Positions 37,931-49,933 of a DNA stretch of 64,000 nucleotides are shown here, piece after piece. The stretch is from Rhyacichthys aspro. Lineage: Eukaryota > Chordata > Actinopteri > Gobiiformes > Rhyacichthyidae. The notes under the pieces are model-generated. The model ran no database searches. It saw only the letters and a list, made by a program, of their open reading frames with translations, and was not told the origin of the DNA. Location: NCBI GenBank assembly GCA_036850595.1, contig CM072154.1:18917330-18981329 (forward strand). The letters run 5' to 3'. The stretch's first letter is position 1; the number at the start of each line of letters is the position of its first letter. The translations under genes were made by a program, and so were the position numbers.

Positions 37931-38948
37931 TTTAGAGCTTTAGTTCATTAGTTTCTGTTCCAAAAAATGTCTCAGTCTGGATCAAACTGTGTTAAAACTC
38001 CAGTGCCTAATATATTTTTCATCTAGTTGAAAAAGATGGTTTAGACCCCATATAGTATATTGCAAAAGCAATCGTTTTTTGAAAAAATAATGCTCTATGA
38101 CGCCATCTGCTGCTCATTATAAGCAATTTCAAGAAATGAACACTCAATAGAGATAGGAGCAACTCCAACGCAGGGACGAGGAGTTCTTGGCCAATCACAA
38201 GCCTCCTGACATCCAGGGACTTAACAGAGAACCCCATTGGCTGTTGCTGTACAATGTCTTTGCCATGGTCTGCGCATGCTCAACTGGTAAACAGAGACAA
38301 CATGGCGGCCGAAGTCTCAGAGTTAGCTATTCCTGCATTAGCTGTTACTACATACACTGCTAAACATCATAAACAAAGGAAAACAGAAGGAGTAAAGAGA
38401 CCAGAAAAGCGCAAATGGGACGAGAAATAAAACGTGAATAAATATTGGAACCGCATTCCAAAGATGGAGAGAACTACACGACTGCATTGGTCTAAAACTG
38501 GACTCTGAGCTGGCTGCTTATCTTCTAGACTGGTAACTAACTTTCTATTCACTATATTTTTATTAGCATTGTGGTCAGTTTCTCTTGTCTCGTTACATTT
38601 TAAACGAATTGCAAACAGATGTAAGCCTTACGTTGCTAGGGCTTAGCCTTATGTTGCTAATGCTAATATTGCTAGCGCTGTAGTCTCCGGGACTTATCGC
38701 TCTTGAGACCCATAATTTCAGTGCTCCACACGCTCAGCTTTCTCATAGCTAGGTGTCCTCACCTACTAACACCAGTTTCCAAGTACTGTCATGATTTGTG
38801 TTGGGACAGGATTAGCGGTCTATAAACAGTGAGCATGTCCGTCTGAAGTTGTGCACACGTATAAGCGAAGGGCAGGGCTTCCGTTTGAAACTCGACTGTC
38901 TCTCTCTCTCTTGGTTATGAAAAAGACAATCAGGTACTGGAGCTTTAA
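37931..38948. mobile_element. About 1-kb teleost repeat with decayed ORF, possible inverted ends
   Basis: The left end TTTAGAGCTTTAGTTCATTA and the reverse complement of the right end (TTAAAGCTCCAGTACCTGAT) share a majority of positions, which suggests imperfect terminal inverted repeats. Inside is a reading frame from an ATG at 38302, beginning MAAEVSEL, that stops at 38430. Further peptide-like segments (NIGTAFQRWREL, then DSELAAYLLDW) continue in shifted frames, so the frame is broken by stops and frameshifts. I recognise these peptide words from a multi-copy predicted protein in teleosts whose function I do not know. A GCTAATGCTAATATTGCTAG word, typical of fish repeats, follows at about 38655. 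The boundaries are tentative. Confidence 0.45.
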
Positions 38949-39144
38949 GTTTTGTTTTTTTTCTGATAAAATCTAAAGATTGGATTTTTGTAATTACAAC
39001 TAAAAGTCATGCAGCAATCTCAACTTTTGCATGACAAGGGCAGTCACTCTTCTTACAACGAGAAGGTTGAGGGATGTGTCTGTCTGCTGGCTGGAAATGG
39101 CCTTCTCTTTATGGCGCTTACATGCTTTAATGAAGTCCAGTTTT

Positions 39145-39290
39145 CTTCTATTGTCCAAAGACATGCATGTTTAGGTAAATTAGTAAAAATTGACCGTAGT
39201 AAATGAATGAGTGAATGGTCTTTCTCTAAGTGTCAGTGATAAACTGTCTATTGTCCAAAGCCGCTGGGACAGGCTCCTGTAGACTAAATG
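39145..39290 (+). repeat. Degenerate teleost retroposon copy, plus orientation
   Basis: TGTCCAAAGACATGCATGTT, then AAATTGACCGTAG, GAATGAGTGAATGGTCT and CTGGGACAGGCTCCTG, reproduce in order the blocks of a very common teleost repeat (tccaaagacatgcaggttag ... aattgaccgtaggtgtgaat ... gctgggataggctccagc). Substitutions and small gaps mark an old copy. It lacks the terminal AAGATGGATGGA tail. Confidence 0.7.
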
Positions 39291-40239
39291 AGAATGTGTG
39301 ATAAAAGTATTTTATTGGTAAAGTTTGGACTTAAACAGTTACGCCCTTTGCTTGTAAAGTTTTCAGTGTTCCCATCTCTTTGAAGTTAACAGATAGTCGT
39401 AGCATTTAGATGAGATTTGATCAAACTTATACCTCGGACTAAACCTCTTGAACCTTTCCCCTGGTTGCCATTTGCCTGCTCTGAATGAGGGACCTTAAAG
39501 GCGCACCTTATCGGCCTGGACAGAGGGGAGAGATGCTTTAAAAAGCAAGATTGGCTTTTTTTATTTGATGCATAAAACCCGGAGCTGAAACGAATGGATT
39601 TGGGACCTCACAAACGACCAATACCTCCCCCACAGCCGACTCCCCGTGCGCCTATTTATTCATGCTGAGGTAAGCTGAAGGAATTCATTTGCTGTCAGCT
39701 AGTATTGAATCTAAGATTAGTTTTTATTTCAGGCCCAAAACAGCTCCCTCTGCCTTCCACTTATGCTACGATGCTGAGTCTTATGTTGTCCTAAGAGCAT
39801 CCACATACCTCTGCACATATCAGCGTGTGACAAATGCGAGGGTGGGCCGCCTGTCTTTTAAAAAACCCTTTTATAATGACCTCCATCTCTGTCCCAGTCA
39901 TCTCCTGGTGAATTGGAGCACTTTTTCATCATTTTTGCTTTCATTTATCTGACACAGTTGGACCTGTCACCAGATTAATGTGTTCCACTCTGCTGTCAGG
40001 ATTTTTCAGTTTCTCAAATGTTGGTTTAAAGTGACCAAAAAAAACTACAAATACTAATTTTATTTAATATCTCACAAACAGAGATAAACCAGCTGTAAGT
40101 GTGTCAAACATCTGCAGGCCTCGGTTGATCAGCTCTTGTGATACTATGCAACATCCCGCTCTTTGATTACAAGAAAGTGAGTGTGAGAATATTCAGTTTT
40201 CCCTACACATTATACATTGCTTCCCGCTAAGCCCCGCTT

Positions 40240-40510
40240 GTTTCATAATGTTTGCATCAGTTTGAACCGAGCCCCCAGGCAAAGCCCCCGGATCTCATCG
40301 CCTTCTCATTATTCTGACACTTATTCACCATTTGAACAACAGCTGCCATAACGCTGCCAAAGATCTGGCCATTTCTCGGTTGAATCATGTCCAAAAGCGC
40401 CAACTCCTGTCGATATCTGTGGTGATTAATTTCCCATCAATTAATTATGAAGTCGTGTTTATCTGCTCTGGACCCCTGGGATTGATTAAGGGTGCATTAC
40501 ACACAGAGTT
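40240..40510. promoter_or_regulatory. Candidate conserved block in intron 2
   Basis: The block combines an E-box CAGCTG at 40340-40345, a GATTAAT core near 40424, a TTAATTA core at 40441 and a further GATTAA near 40483 within about 250 bp of non-repetitive sequence. This combination is often seen in neural enhancers. No conservation data are available, so the call is tentative. Confidence 0.25.
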
Positions 40511-42702
40511 TATGCAAAAATATTCTGGTAAACATAGCTCAACATGTTTCGAGGATGGTTTGGAGGGTGTTGTGGGCTTGTGCTTTAAACAGCAGTATGA
40601 GTGAGGTCCAACATATTAAGTAAGCACTGTGTATCACAAAATATTCTGCTATGTTCATGGTTGGTATGGAGAACTTTTGATTTTGGTAGTGTGCGCCAAT
40701 TATGAGCAATCAATGTATAAACCCTTTTTGGATTGACTAATAATGCGCAATTCATGCATATATTTTCACAAATCTAAAATAACTTAAATAACTCTAATAC
40801 ATGATTACCAAGTGCTTTAAAGACAATATTACATTTCCTTCTCTCATGAATCACACTGTGAAATTTATGTTTAACTCGAAATAATCAAATGAACTACTTT
40901 GAAGTGACGCACAAAGAATAAAGTAAGGTGCACACTGCTTTAATAAAAAGAAGATATTGTGAGGAAGGCTTCTGAGGTGAGTCTTAGAGTAAGGAAGGAG
41001 GCAGCTGTTAGAGTAAGAGCAGTATTTCTAATCATTCATAAATTCAATAAGACAGCATCTAGTGATTCATCTGTTGTTTACCATAAGGTTAGTCCTCCTC
41101 ACATTTGTCTTTGAAGAGAACAGTTCAATACGTACAGTAATCAATCATGTTTCAGCGCTGCTTCGAGGGACACACTTCATCTAACAAAGATTATAATTAG
41201 TTGGCCTCTTATTCTGAGGTTTATCCTTGTGGAGAGGAACAGTCAACGTGCAAGGTCCCTTGTCAAACATCTCCTCCCTCTCAGGAAGTTATTTTGAGTG
41301 GGATAAACCTGTTCTCTCAAGGCCCCAGAGACTTGAAAGAATACCTGCCTCTAGATATCTGCAGCATCTTTTTCGCGTCTGCTACGTTACTCAAATGCAA
41401 ATTCATTCCAAAATTTACAAATGAATTCCCTCTCCATCAGAAAAAGGCATGTTTATTTCAATGAAGGCAAGAGAACCCCATGGGTCACCTGTTTTCTGCA
41501 GAATAATAGTGCCTCCACAATGTGCTTTCACTGTTGTATTCTGTAATTAACCGAGAATGACATGTCACAATAGACATGCCACCGTCTTTGTCGATTCCCT
41601 TTTCTTGTTTTCAGCTTCTTTTTTTTTTCTTACATAAACATCACAAAGGGAATTCATTGTCACAGTGTTTATTTATGGGCATAGCTGTAATTTGAATATC
41701 CATGTTACTTTTTTTGGAGTTGAACACATACAGCTTCAGCCTGTGTTGTAATGGTTTCATACGTTTGACAGCTAGATAGTAAAATAAGGCTTTGTGTTAC
41801 TGTATTCCCCTGAACACATCTCATTTACAGAGGCTTCTTTGAAAAAAAAATCATCCTGAATCCCATTTTCTGTTTTGAATAATTTCCTTGCACACAACAT
41901 CTTCTTATCTTAAACTGTTCTTCTCGAAAATTACATCTGTCATGGAAAGAAAGCTTTTTGATATTGTTCTCTTCACTTATCAGTTTTTCTTTTGAGCTAG
42001 TATTATAGGCTACATATACAAATGATTATGATTTTAACATCCATTTGATTTGTATTTGACTGAACACATTTTAAATCCTGCACACTTTACGATGCACATA
42101 TATCAGAAACTTCTTTTAGGAATATTTTTTTGAGAAGCTACTGTATATGTTTTCCAAACAACAGCTCTTCTTCCAAACTCAACTCCCAAACTTTTGAAAT
42201 TACTCTGCTTTTTCTTCACCTAAGACGCAAAGGGCAGCATTTTGATGGCTCGAATGAGGAGGGCTTTTGTCAACAAGACTATATTACTCTTAGCATTTGT
42301 CATGGAATTTTATTTTGTCTTTCTTATTAAATGATATCTCTGGGGAAGGCAGTGATAAGCTGGAATTTAGATGAAAATGTGCTGAAGCTCTGTGACTGTA
42401 CGGTACGATCAGATGTTTACGTTAAAGTTTTATGAAGGTTACCGACCTATTACCCCGTACCTCAGGGACCTGGCAACTTTTTATGACTGATATAAAACAT
42501 GCTCACGGGCTTTGCTCATATGACCAAAAGAACCATAGATTTTATACGACACAGCTTTACCTGCGGCTCTCTCATGTTTTCTTCCTTCCTTTGTAATACT
42601 TCAATACACTCCTCGTAGCAGATGCTGAAAGGCGCCGGACTTGGCAACAAATCAAAGCTGATATTGTATATACTGATATTGTTTTGTTGGTTCTTCATCC
42701 AG

Positions 42703-42835
42703 GAAGTGCAGTCCTGCTGAGACCTGTGTTCACCAAACAACCTGGCAGTGTGGTGTTTCCCCTTAAACCTGGAGAGGACCACAGAGAGGTGGTGTTTAGC
42801 TGCGAAGCCCAGGGATACCCCCCACCCATTTACAG
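42703..42835 (+). CDS. cntn3-like: Contactin (CNTN3/6-like), exon 3: first half of Ig domain 1
   Basis: Residues 19-63. The reading RPVFTKQP, VVFPL and CEAQGYPPPIYR follows the start of Ig domain 1 in the CNTN3/4/5/6 subgroup (PVFIKEP, FP, CEARGNPSPHYR in CNTN3). Cys52 is the first disulfide cysteine of the domain. The stretch between FPL and the Cys is two residues longer than in the human paralogues I recall, so a small insertion is likely. The acceptor TTCTTCATCCAG and donor CAG|GTAACA are good. The exon enters in phase 1 and leaves in phase 2, splitting codon 63 (Arg) inside the Ig domain. Ig domains 1-4 of contactins form a horseshoe that binds partners such as receptor tyrosine phosphatases; that is family knowledge, not visible here. 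Confidence 0.92.
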
Positions 42836-45800
42836 GTAACACCAGCACGCACCTTTGCAACACAGAACTCAAAACAAGATGAGATCGCAAAAAACGTTTG
42901 AGCACACAGTTAACAAAATAGACAACAATCAAAACTCTATAATCCCATCTAATTTAACAAAAACCAAACTAATGCATTTGTCTTTGTTATAATAGATCAT
43001 TAAAACTAGACAGAATCCAACAAGACTTCCATTACTTCCTGTTTCTGTTCATAGAGCTATTCAGAGTGGACAACTTTACATTTACATACAGAACTCTGAA
43101 GTACACTTATACCCCGTGACTAAGCCCATCTTGTTTCTGTCAGTCTATGGGTCATTATTGTAGACCATGTACTGCAGTGGTATAACACAGTCTCTAGGAC
43201 AGCATTTACTGAGTTTGGAATTGAAGTCTTTGTCATATTATATCGTTCAAGTGAAATTTTAGTCTAATTTAGAACATAACAGAGTCTAAATTGTCCCTTT
43301 AAATGTGACAAAGCTCTAAAAACTGAGCAATATAAACAGCAATTTAAAGACTGTGTATCTTGCGAATGCTCACTGCCTGCGGTGCTTAGCTTTTCTGTCA
43401 GTCATGGTTAATTTGAGAAAGACAAACGAATTGGCCCTGGTTTAAATGCTGTATATTTGCATTGTGTGGTGGGCATTGATTTGCTGTAGAGATCACTTTG
43501 AGAGCTTCCTGTCGTCAGTACCACTGACCGTCAGGCAGATCAAGTGACCCATGATGCACCAGGCCTCTGCTGCTTTCTCCGACGTGGAGTAATGGTGAAG
43601 TACACACGATACGAGAGACAGATTTGATTACATTAGCCCTCATTTTAAACTCGACACAGTTAATAGATTTAGTACAGACAATGGTTACGAGATGACAAGC
43701 ATGATTTTTGGCTCAACAAAGCACTTAGTAATTCTCATTCAGCGCTGCGTGCCTGTTGTGTTGTTTTAAATGAATGCCCAGTTTCTCTGTTGTTAAAACA
43801 ATGACAAATGATAACAAGTGACAAACAATAATTAGTTTTAAAGTACATCAAGCGCATAAACTATTAATTCTTAATCTATTAAACTGGGCCACTTTCTTGG
43901 TGTACTCCTGTCACTGTAATTAAATTCAGATGGCAAAGCCGAGCATTTAATGTGTAATAGGTTGAGACGATCCCTCATAATATCAGCATATGCAGCTGTT
44001 AATGTAGCTTGAAGATCCTTGGTGTTATGGCTAATGGGCACAAATTGAAATAAATGTACAAGATTTTATCTCCTGGATCGACCAGAATACTTATCAGTTG
44101 ACTTCTTGTATTGCCCTTTAGTTTTAATTATAGAAGCGTTTATGAATTCAGATCAGCACGTTTGGTGACCCTTGCAGTTTTAGTTCACAGAAAGTGCCCT
44201 CCTCCATTTCAAATCAAATTCTGCTTTAATGTGCTCAGTAATTACAAGTACCACAGAGTCAATCCGTCTTCTTTGTCTCTGGACACATGTAGCACCACTC
44301 ATTGTATTCTCCTCTGGTGTTTACATTTTGACATTTTGTCTTGCCATGATGTGGTCTTTTGTTCTGCCTGTTAGCATGCATCGTGCATTTGAAACCTTGG
44401 TCATTTTGAGTCTTTGTGATGTTCAGCAGCCGGGCAGTATACGCTGAGTGGCTCTTGACTGATGAGAATAAAGGCAAGTGTGTTTCAGGGACATCAAGGA
44501 CAAATGAATTTTCCAAAGACTGGCCAAAAAGAAAAGCCACAGAAATGCTGGTTGTCACTGTGGCCACTTGATTTGTCGGTGAATTGGACTGCTGGGCCCG
44601 TTCCAGCTGCAACACCAAATCCCCAAATCAATCTAATCAACCAATGTGTTGTTGAACACTGCTTGGCTGCATGTGCCACCCTTCCCTTCGTTCTCCATCC
44701 TACAGCATTACCTCCCATTCCCACTGTTGCCTCACTGCAAAAAGATTCAAGACAAATACAAACATAAAGCTTTGTTTTTCCAGTTGCATAGATGTATTAG
44801 AAAAACTCTCTCCTGTCGCCAATTTCACCAGTGGACACTCGAGGTAAAAAAATCCCATGCACCCAGAAAGGCTTTCCCCACAGACAGTCATCTAAAAAGA
44901 AATGCCTGGTGTCAGGGCATATACAACTTCCAAAATGGTGAGATTTTGTATGATTTTTATTTTTTTTCCTCTAATACAAAGGGCTTTATTTCTGTTATCT
45001 TTAATTTGTCTAAAAAATAATTGTGCTTGCTCTTTGGGTGCAACATGTGAAAATAAACCTGAAATCTAAAAACTCACTGTACATGACAGTAACTATTTGT
45101 AATAAGACTGAGTCCACTGATCACTTATTTTTAGTTGCGTATGTGCCAGTGAATTATGAAAAGACATCTAGTTCTGTTCTTTGCTTACATGCTTTGGTTT
45201 GGTCATTTTTTTCTGATATTGTGTGTTATTGATGTTGTATAGTCTACTTGCTCTTCTATATCTCAACCATAATGCTTGTAATTGAGAATCCATGGAGGAT
45301 CCTGGTCTAACAATAGAGTGGGATAAAAGCAGTTTAAATAGGACTGGTTGTATGATAAAGACAAGACTATGTCCAAATGCATATTATAGGTTTTATGGGC
45401 CTAAATCCTTATCTGTATAACACAACTCAACACAGTACTCCATTGTATTTTCAAGTCACAGTTTTAGTTTTGAAAGGAAAACGTTTAACTATGAACATAG
45501 CTTTATGAAAGAAATAGTCTTTATCCTCCGCATGTTCTCTGTAAGATGAGTCTTTTCAAAAGTAATGCTTTCTTTGAGCTTTGAATTTCACTGTGTTTTC
45601 TCTGTCTTTATGCCCTTCAATTGTCTTCAGAAAATATTTGCTTTTGAAGATATTTCCTTTTCAAAGGGGTCAGAGTAGAAAACTCAATGCTAAAAGAAGA
45701 ACTCTAAGCATCAAATACAATGTGGATTCTGTTAGAAATATCTGTTCAATATAACACATGCTGTACTTTGTGATCTCACAGTCATTTCTTTTGAATCAAG

Positions 45801-46295
45801 TTTGCTGTTGAACCATATCATAATGACTGAACTAATACCTGAAATAGAAAACTGTCGATTGTCTCACTTGTGCTAATTTTATAAAAGTTCTGTCTCTCAA
45901 CATGACTTGATTTGTTCGAAATGCTTCCCGCGTGGGGCTTTCCAGACAAATACACAAAAAGGGATTTGTTTAAAGGATTATGAGGCAATATTTTGTGTAA
46001 AAGCTGGATAATATGTGAAATGACTGCTGCTGGATATTTTTACATTCATTTGTTTCACTTACAGCACAAACCAGACTGTAATTTTATGTAATTTAGTTTA
46101 AAGGTTTAGATCCTCAGCATAAATTGAATGATATGCTGTTTGGCATTTCCCATCGCTATAAATCAACCTAATACATATAAATGAGGCTTTTAAAGTAATT
46201 TTGGCCTAGACTTGATGCAAATGGGAAATGCAGGGCGCCCTAACCTTTAGTATGGAGATGATTAAGATATTTTTTGTGTGTTTGCATTCACACAG
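42836..46295 (+). other. Contactin intron 3, about 3.5 kb
   Basis: Phase-2 intron inside Ig domain 1, GTAACA to TTTGCATTCACACAG with a clear pyrimidine tract. I see no repeat worth naming and no extra exon. A stretch near 43915-44010 has TAATTAAA-type cores. The shortest of the visible introns. Confidence 0.85.
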
Positions 46296-46471
46296 GTGGA
46301 AGCTCAACGACTCTTTCATCCTGCCCAGACCTGGGTCACGGTTCTCTCTCATGGGAGGAAACTTACACATCAGCCACCTGAATAAAGACGAAGATGTCGG
46401 CATCTACCAGTGCCTGGCATCAAACTCATTTGGCACTGTTGTCAGCAGAGAGGCCAGTCTACACATCGCAT
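46296..46471 (+). CDS. cntn3-like: Contactin (CNTN3/6-like), exon 4: second half of Ig domain 1
   Basis: Residues 63-122. It contains the core Trp64 of the Ig fold, the DEDVGIYQC motif (Asp96, Gly98, Tyr100, Cys102), where Cys102 pairs with Cys52 of exon 3, and SNSFGTVVSREA, which nearly matches the CNTN3/CNTN4 signature. Asn67-Asp-Ser is an N-glycosylation sequon at the site where human paralogues have NGS or NGT. GGNL (83-86 region) agrees with CNTN3. Residues 70-79 differ strongly from the human proteins. The exon ends GCAT|GTACGT in phase 1; the leftover T joins AC of exon 5 to make Tyr122, giving AYLENFKT exactly as in CNTN3, which fixes the donor. A second GT four bases downstream would break the frame. 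Confidence 0.94.
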
Positions 46472-48339
46472 GTACGTACACTTTTCTCTAAACCAGCTGC
46501 CCTCTGCCATTCATCACTGTTTCACAGAGATATGAGCACAAGAGGTGGGTAAAGCTCATTTAAAAGCCAGGGTAATAGATTTGACTTATGATGAACACTA
46601 ATCGACAAGATGAGGCATGGGGCCAGGTTTGTGTTCAAGCATTTACCTGGAAATAGAGCTTTGTAAATCACTGTAAATAAGCTGTTTATCTCAATTTATC
46701 TGAGAGTTATCTTTCGTCATAATTTCAGTCAGTTTTTGTTCTTCCTTCCTTCGAGTTTGCTAGTCTACAATTCTCCGCTCAAGTGTCGTAAAATAAAAGA
46801 CAATATGTTTTACTGAGAGTTTAATAGAGTATATCCCAAAGATACAAGTCTCTTTGTATTTCAGAAAAAGTGACCGTTATTGTCCAAATCACTCCTGTTT
46901 ATGTCATCTATATGTTGGAAGCTTCAGCTCTGATTAAAGCTGCCAGCTGTAGTGTTTGCTCTGCCCGCGCGTGTTAAACTCCTGACTTTTCTATAATGAA
47001 GACTGTGATTGTGTGCTGGGCCTTGACAGACCCTAGTTGGTGCTTTACAGCCTTCATCCATCACGTTTTATAAGACCAGCGTCTAAGGCATCTCTGATGG
47101 CAAGGTGAACTTGAGGCCTCCACTGTTGATGGGCAGTCCATATCAAATGACAGTGCCGATATCTGGGAACAGATGGCTCAGCTAGATTGAAATCTCATGT
47201 CTGTTTCTCTGCCACAGCAGCTCACAGATGAGCCTTGGCATAAGATCAGCAGAGGTATATTCATCCAGCCACCGTTTGCTGCTTCTTTGTCACAACACAG
47301 CATTAAATCTTCTACATATAGTGGAAAAATAGTGGCCCGAGTCACCAGAGGGATGTTGATCATATCACATTCCCGATCATTTTTGAAGCTTGACCTAAGC
47401 TGTACGTCATTGTGATTGGTCTCATCCATCGCCCGGTCTGACCTGGGACCTGCCGCTTTTGTCAACGGATGACGACAAGCATCAGCGTCGATATGTCGTA
47501 GATCTTATTTATGGCTCTTGGTTTAACTTAATTAAGTGTGCTGTGTGATTGAGCAGCAGCCAGGTCAAGGGAATCATTCACAGAGGAGTAGCCTGTTCTG
47601 AGAGTCAGTGTCATGTCATTTGTAAGAGACGGCCCCACTGTAGGCCTTTTTCAAACATTAAGAGCTTTGCACATTTGAGTTAAATCTTATACAACTTTGA
47701 GACAAGGTAGAGGCTGCTCATAAATGTTATCTAATAAATGACCATGGTCCCTGCTGTATAAAATATTTCTAACTTTAGTCTTCAAAATTAAATGTAATTT
47801 TCAAATTGAAAACTGTGCATTTGGAGACTGCTTTCTGACATATGTATTGTTGACACATAATACTAATGCAAGGCTGTAACGTAAAAAAGAAACAATGTGT
47901 GCTGCTTATATGAGAGTTAAAATAGGCAGCATTTTTAATCCTCTAAAAGATGGATGTTATAACAGTTTCAGTTACCATCTGGCCGGGGCTTAAACCTCTC
48001 AAAGCATGAAGTTCTTGATCCTGTTGACAATACAGACTTAAATGTTTAAAAGGTTGTGCAGCCTGCTGGGAATGCTGGAAGGAATAATCTAGTTGGTTAT
48101 CTTGCCAGATTGACTTTTTTAATCTCCTGGGGTTGTTTTTTTGTTGTAAGTGAAAGGATTTTCAGTGATGCAGGGTGCAACATCATACAACAGATTGTAG
48201 GCTGTGCATTAGACGGCTGTGCTGAAGAAGAGCTGTCCCTACAACCTACATACTGCTGCTTTTAAAGGCACCGGAGCAACAGCGTGTTTAATGAAGGGTG
48301 AAATAACTGTATTTATGAAAGCAATGCAGGATGCGACTC

Positions 48340-48460
48340 TGTTGTATATTGGGCGCTCATGATTCCTCCTATCAATTCTGCCCTGTAATTGCACATAATT
48401 TGCATTTTTACTGGCTCCTGTCTCACCTAACTACCTTATCTGCGTAATTACTTTGCAATA
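48340..48460. promoter_or_regulatory. Candidate element with POU octamer
   Basis: ATTTGCAT at 48398-48405 is a perfect POU octamer (complement ATGCAAAT), followed within 60 bp by GTAATTAC and TTTGCAATAT. Flanking sequence is non-repetitive with few runs. POU factors are active in neurons, where contactins are expressed, but no direct link can be drawn from sequence. Confidence 0.25.
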
Positions 48461-49874
48461 TGTCTATCTCTCGTTTTCTTTCTTTCTTCTGCACCAGCTT
48501 TGTACTCTTTATTCATTGCTTTTGCCTCAGGTGTAAATTACATCTGTTGGAGCTGCAGAGCATTGGGGCAAGAGACTCTACATTTAGACAAATTGTGCTG
48601 CTGAAAATTAAAATCAGTTTATAAATAATCATGTTTTAAGGGTGAGAGGAAGCTTTTCTATTCTGAAGGAAGCTCTTCACAGCACTGTTGCTGTAATTGT
48701 CAGGAGACATCCACAGCCGCACTGTGTACGAATTACACAGTGCTTTGACGCCTATCACTCCTGAAATGTCACGTGTCAGTCATCGTTAGAGTTTCATGAC
48801 GTGAAGCGTGGGAGAACAAAGACAGGAGAACAGTGGGAAGATGAGAAGATTAGATTAGAAAAGCAGAGACGTGAAAGTGAGAGGATATTTAAATATTCTT
48901 CACCAGCTTCTGCAATGAATTAATTTTTTTACTTTTTCTGAATTTTTCACATCTATAAAACTGATGTTGTTCACTAAAGGTGTATGCTATTTTTTATGCT
49001 TGTGGAAAAAAAAAGAAAAGTTACCTAATAACATATTGCAATGGGAATTATCTGTGAAAAAAACACAGCCCTTAATAGGTTTTATTATCAAAGAGTTAAT
49101 TAGATGAGAATTTTCTCTTAGCTGAAAGTTTACAGTAAGCTTTAAACTTCAGTTTAGTGTATTTTATTCAGATTTTTATGGGGACAATTTGGTCCAGTTT
49201 TACTTTTTTAATAAAAGCAGGAGAGGTCCCTGGGCTGTTTTTGGAGGAGAGTGGGGTCTGAGACAGGGACGGCAAAAAGAAAATGAGGTACTGCCACTTA
49301 AGGATAAATAGCATTATTGTGTAATATCCACAAAGCATTAATCCAGTGTCAGTGCCATACACTTACACTTAAATACAGCCTCAAGAACACTTGAGTGCAC
49401 ACGACCAGCTCATTAGAAACATATTTAGACTGGTCAATACAACTTAATACACATATGTTATAAATAGGATACAAACTGAGACAGTCGACATGAGTTTGCA
49501 CAAGTTGCTCACCTTTAGAGTCCATTAAAGGAGCATTTTTTCAAAAGTTACAACTGATTTATTTGTCCACAACATTCATAATTTGATTAATGTTCCTCTA
49601 AATGTTCCTCCTTCACCAAACGCTAACCCCTTGATTCTTCCTGCTTTCTCTTCTTGTGTGTCATACACTTGTTTTGGTTTCAACTCTGTCTCAGTCTCTA
49701 AATGTCTTGGTCCTGTTTGGTCTATATTCTACTCTCGTAACTTTTTCTCCTCTTTATTGTGGCCTTGATCAAAACACTGCTTGAGTTTCAATTCACTGTG
49801 GTGTGTGCCATTTCTCAGGAAATACTTGTCCTGTCACACTTATGTTGAGATCTTCTAATGGACCTTCATGCAGT

Positions 49875-49933
49875 AGCTCACAACTCCATCTAGTGGTACG
49901 ACATGATAACAGGCCACATGTTTCTCTATAATA
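49875..49933 (+). repeat. Short dispersed repeat, copy 2
   Basis: AGCTCACAACTCCATCTAGT, then GGTACG and GCCACATGTTTCT, correspond in order to the stretch at 35689-35762, with an internal deletion of about 17 bp. It lies in the same orientation. Confidence 0.6.

Larger units (their letters stand above)
33376..42702 (+). other. Contactin intron 2, about 9.3 kb
   Basis: Phase-1 intron, GTAAGC to TTCTTCATCCAG. It carries a degenerate retroposon copy on the minus strand, a short dispersed repeat at 35689, a roughly 1-kb repeat with a decayed reading frame, a second degenerate retroposon copy at 39145, and a motif-rich block near 40240-40510. No extra exon matching contactin was found, as expected because exons 2 and 3 join without loss in the family. 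Confidence 0.8.

Noticed and set aside
42516..42932. 138-codon minus-strand frame over exon 3
   Set aside because: It is the antisense shadow of contactin exon 3 plus flanking intron. The plus strand has the Ig motif, correct phases and splice sites.
44259..45020. Several overlapping frames of about 70 to 125 codons on both strands
   Set aside because: They overlap one another in intron 3, lack motifs, and none continues the contactin frame.
46475..46477. Downstream GT as the true exon 4 donor
   Set aside because: It would add four bases, destroy the AYLENFKT junction and cause a stop in exon 5. It is kept only as a possible alternative site.
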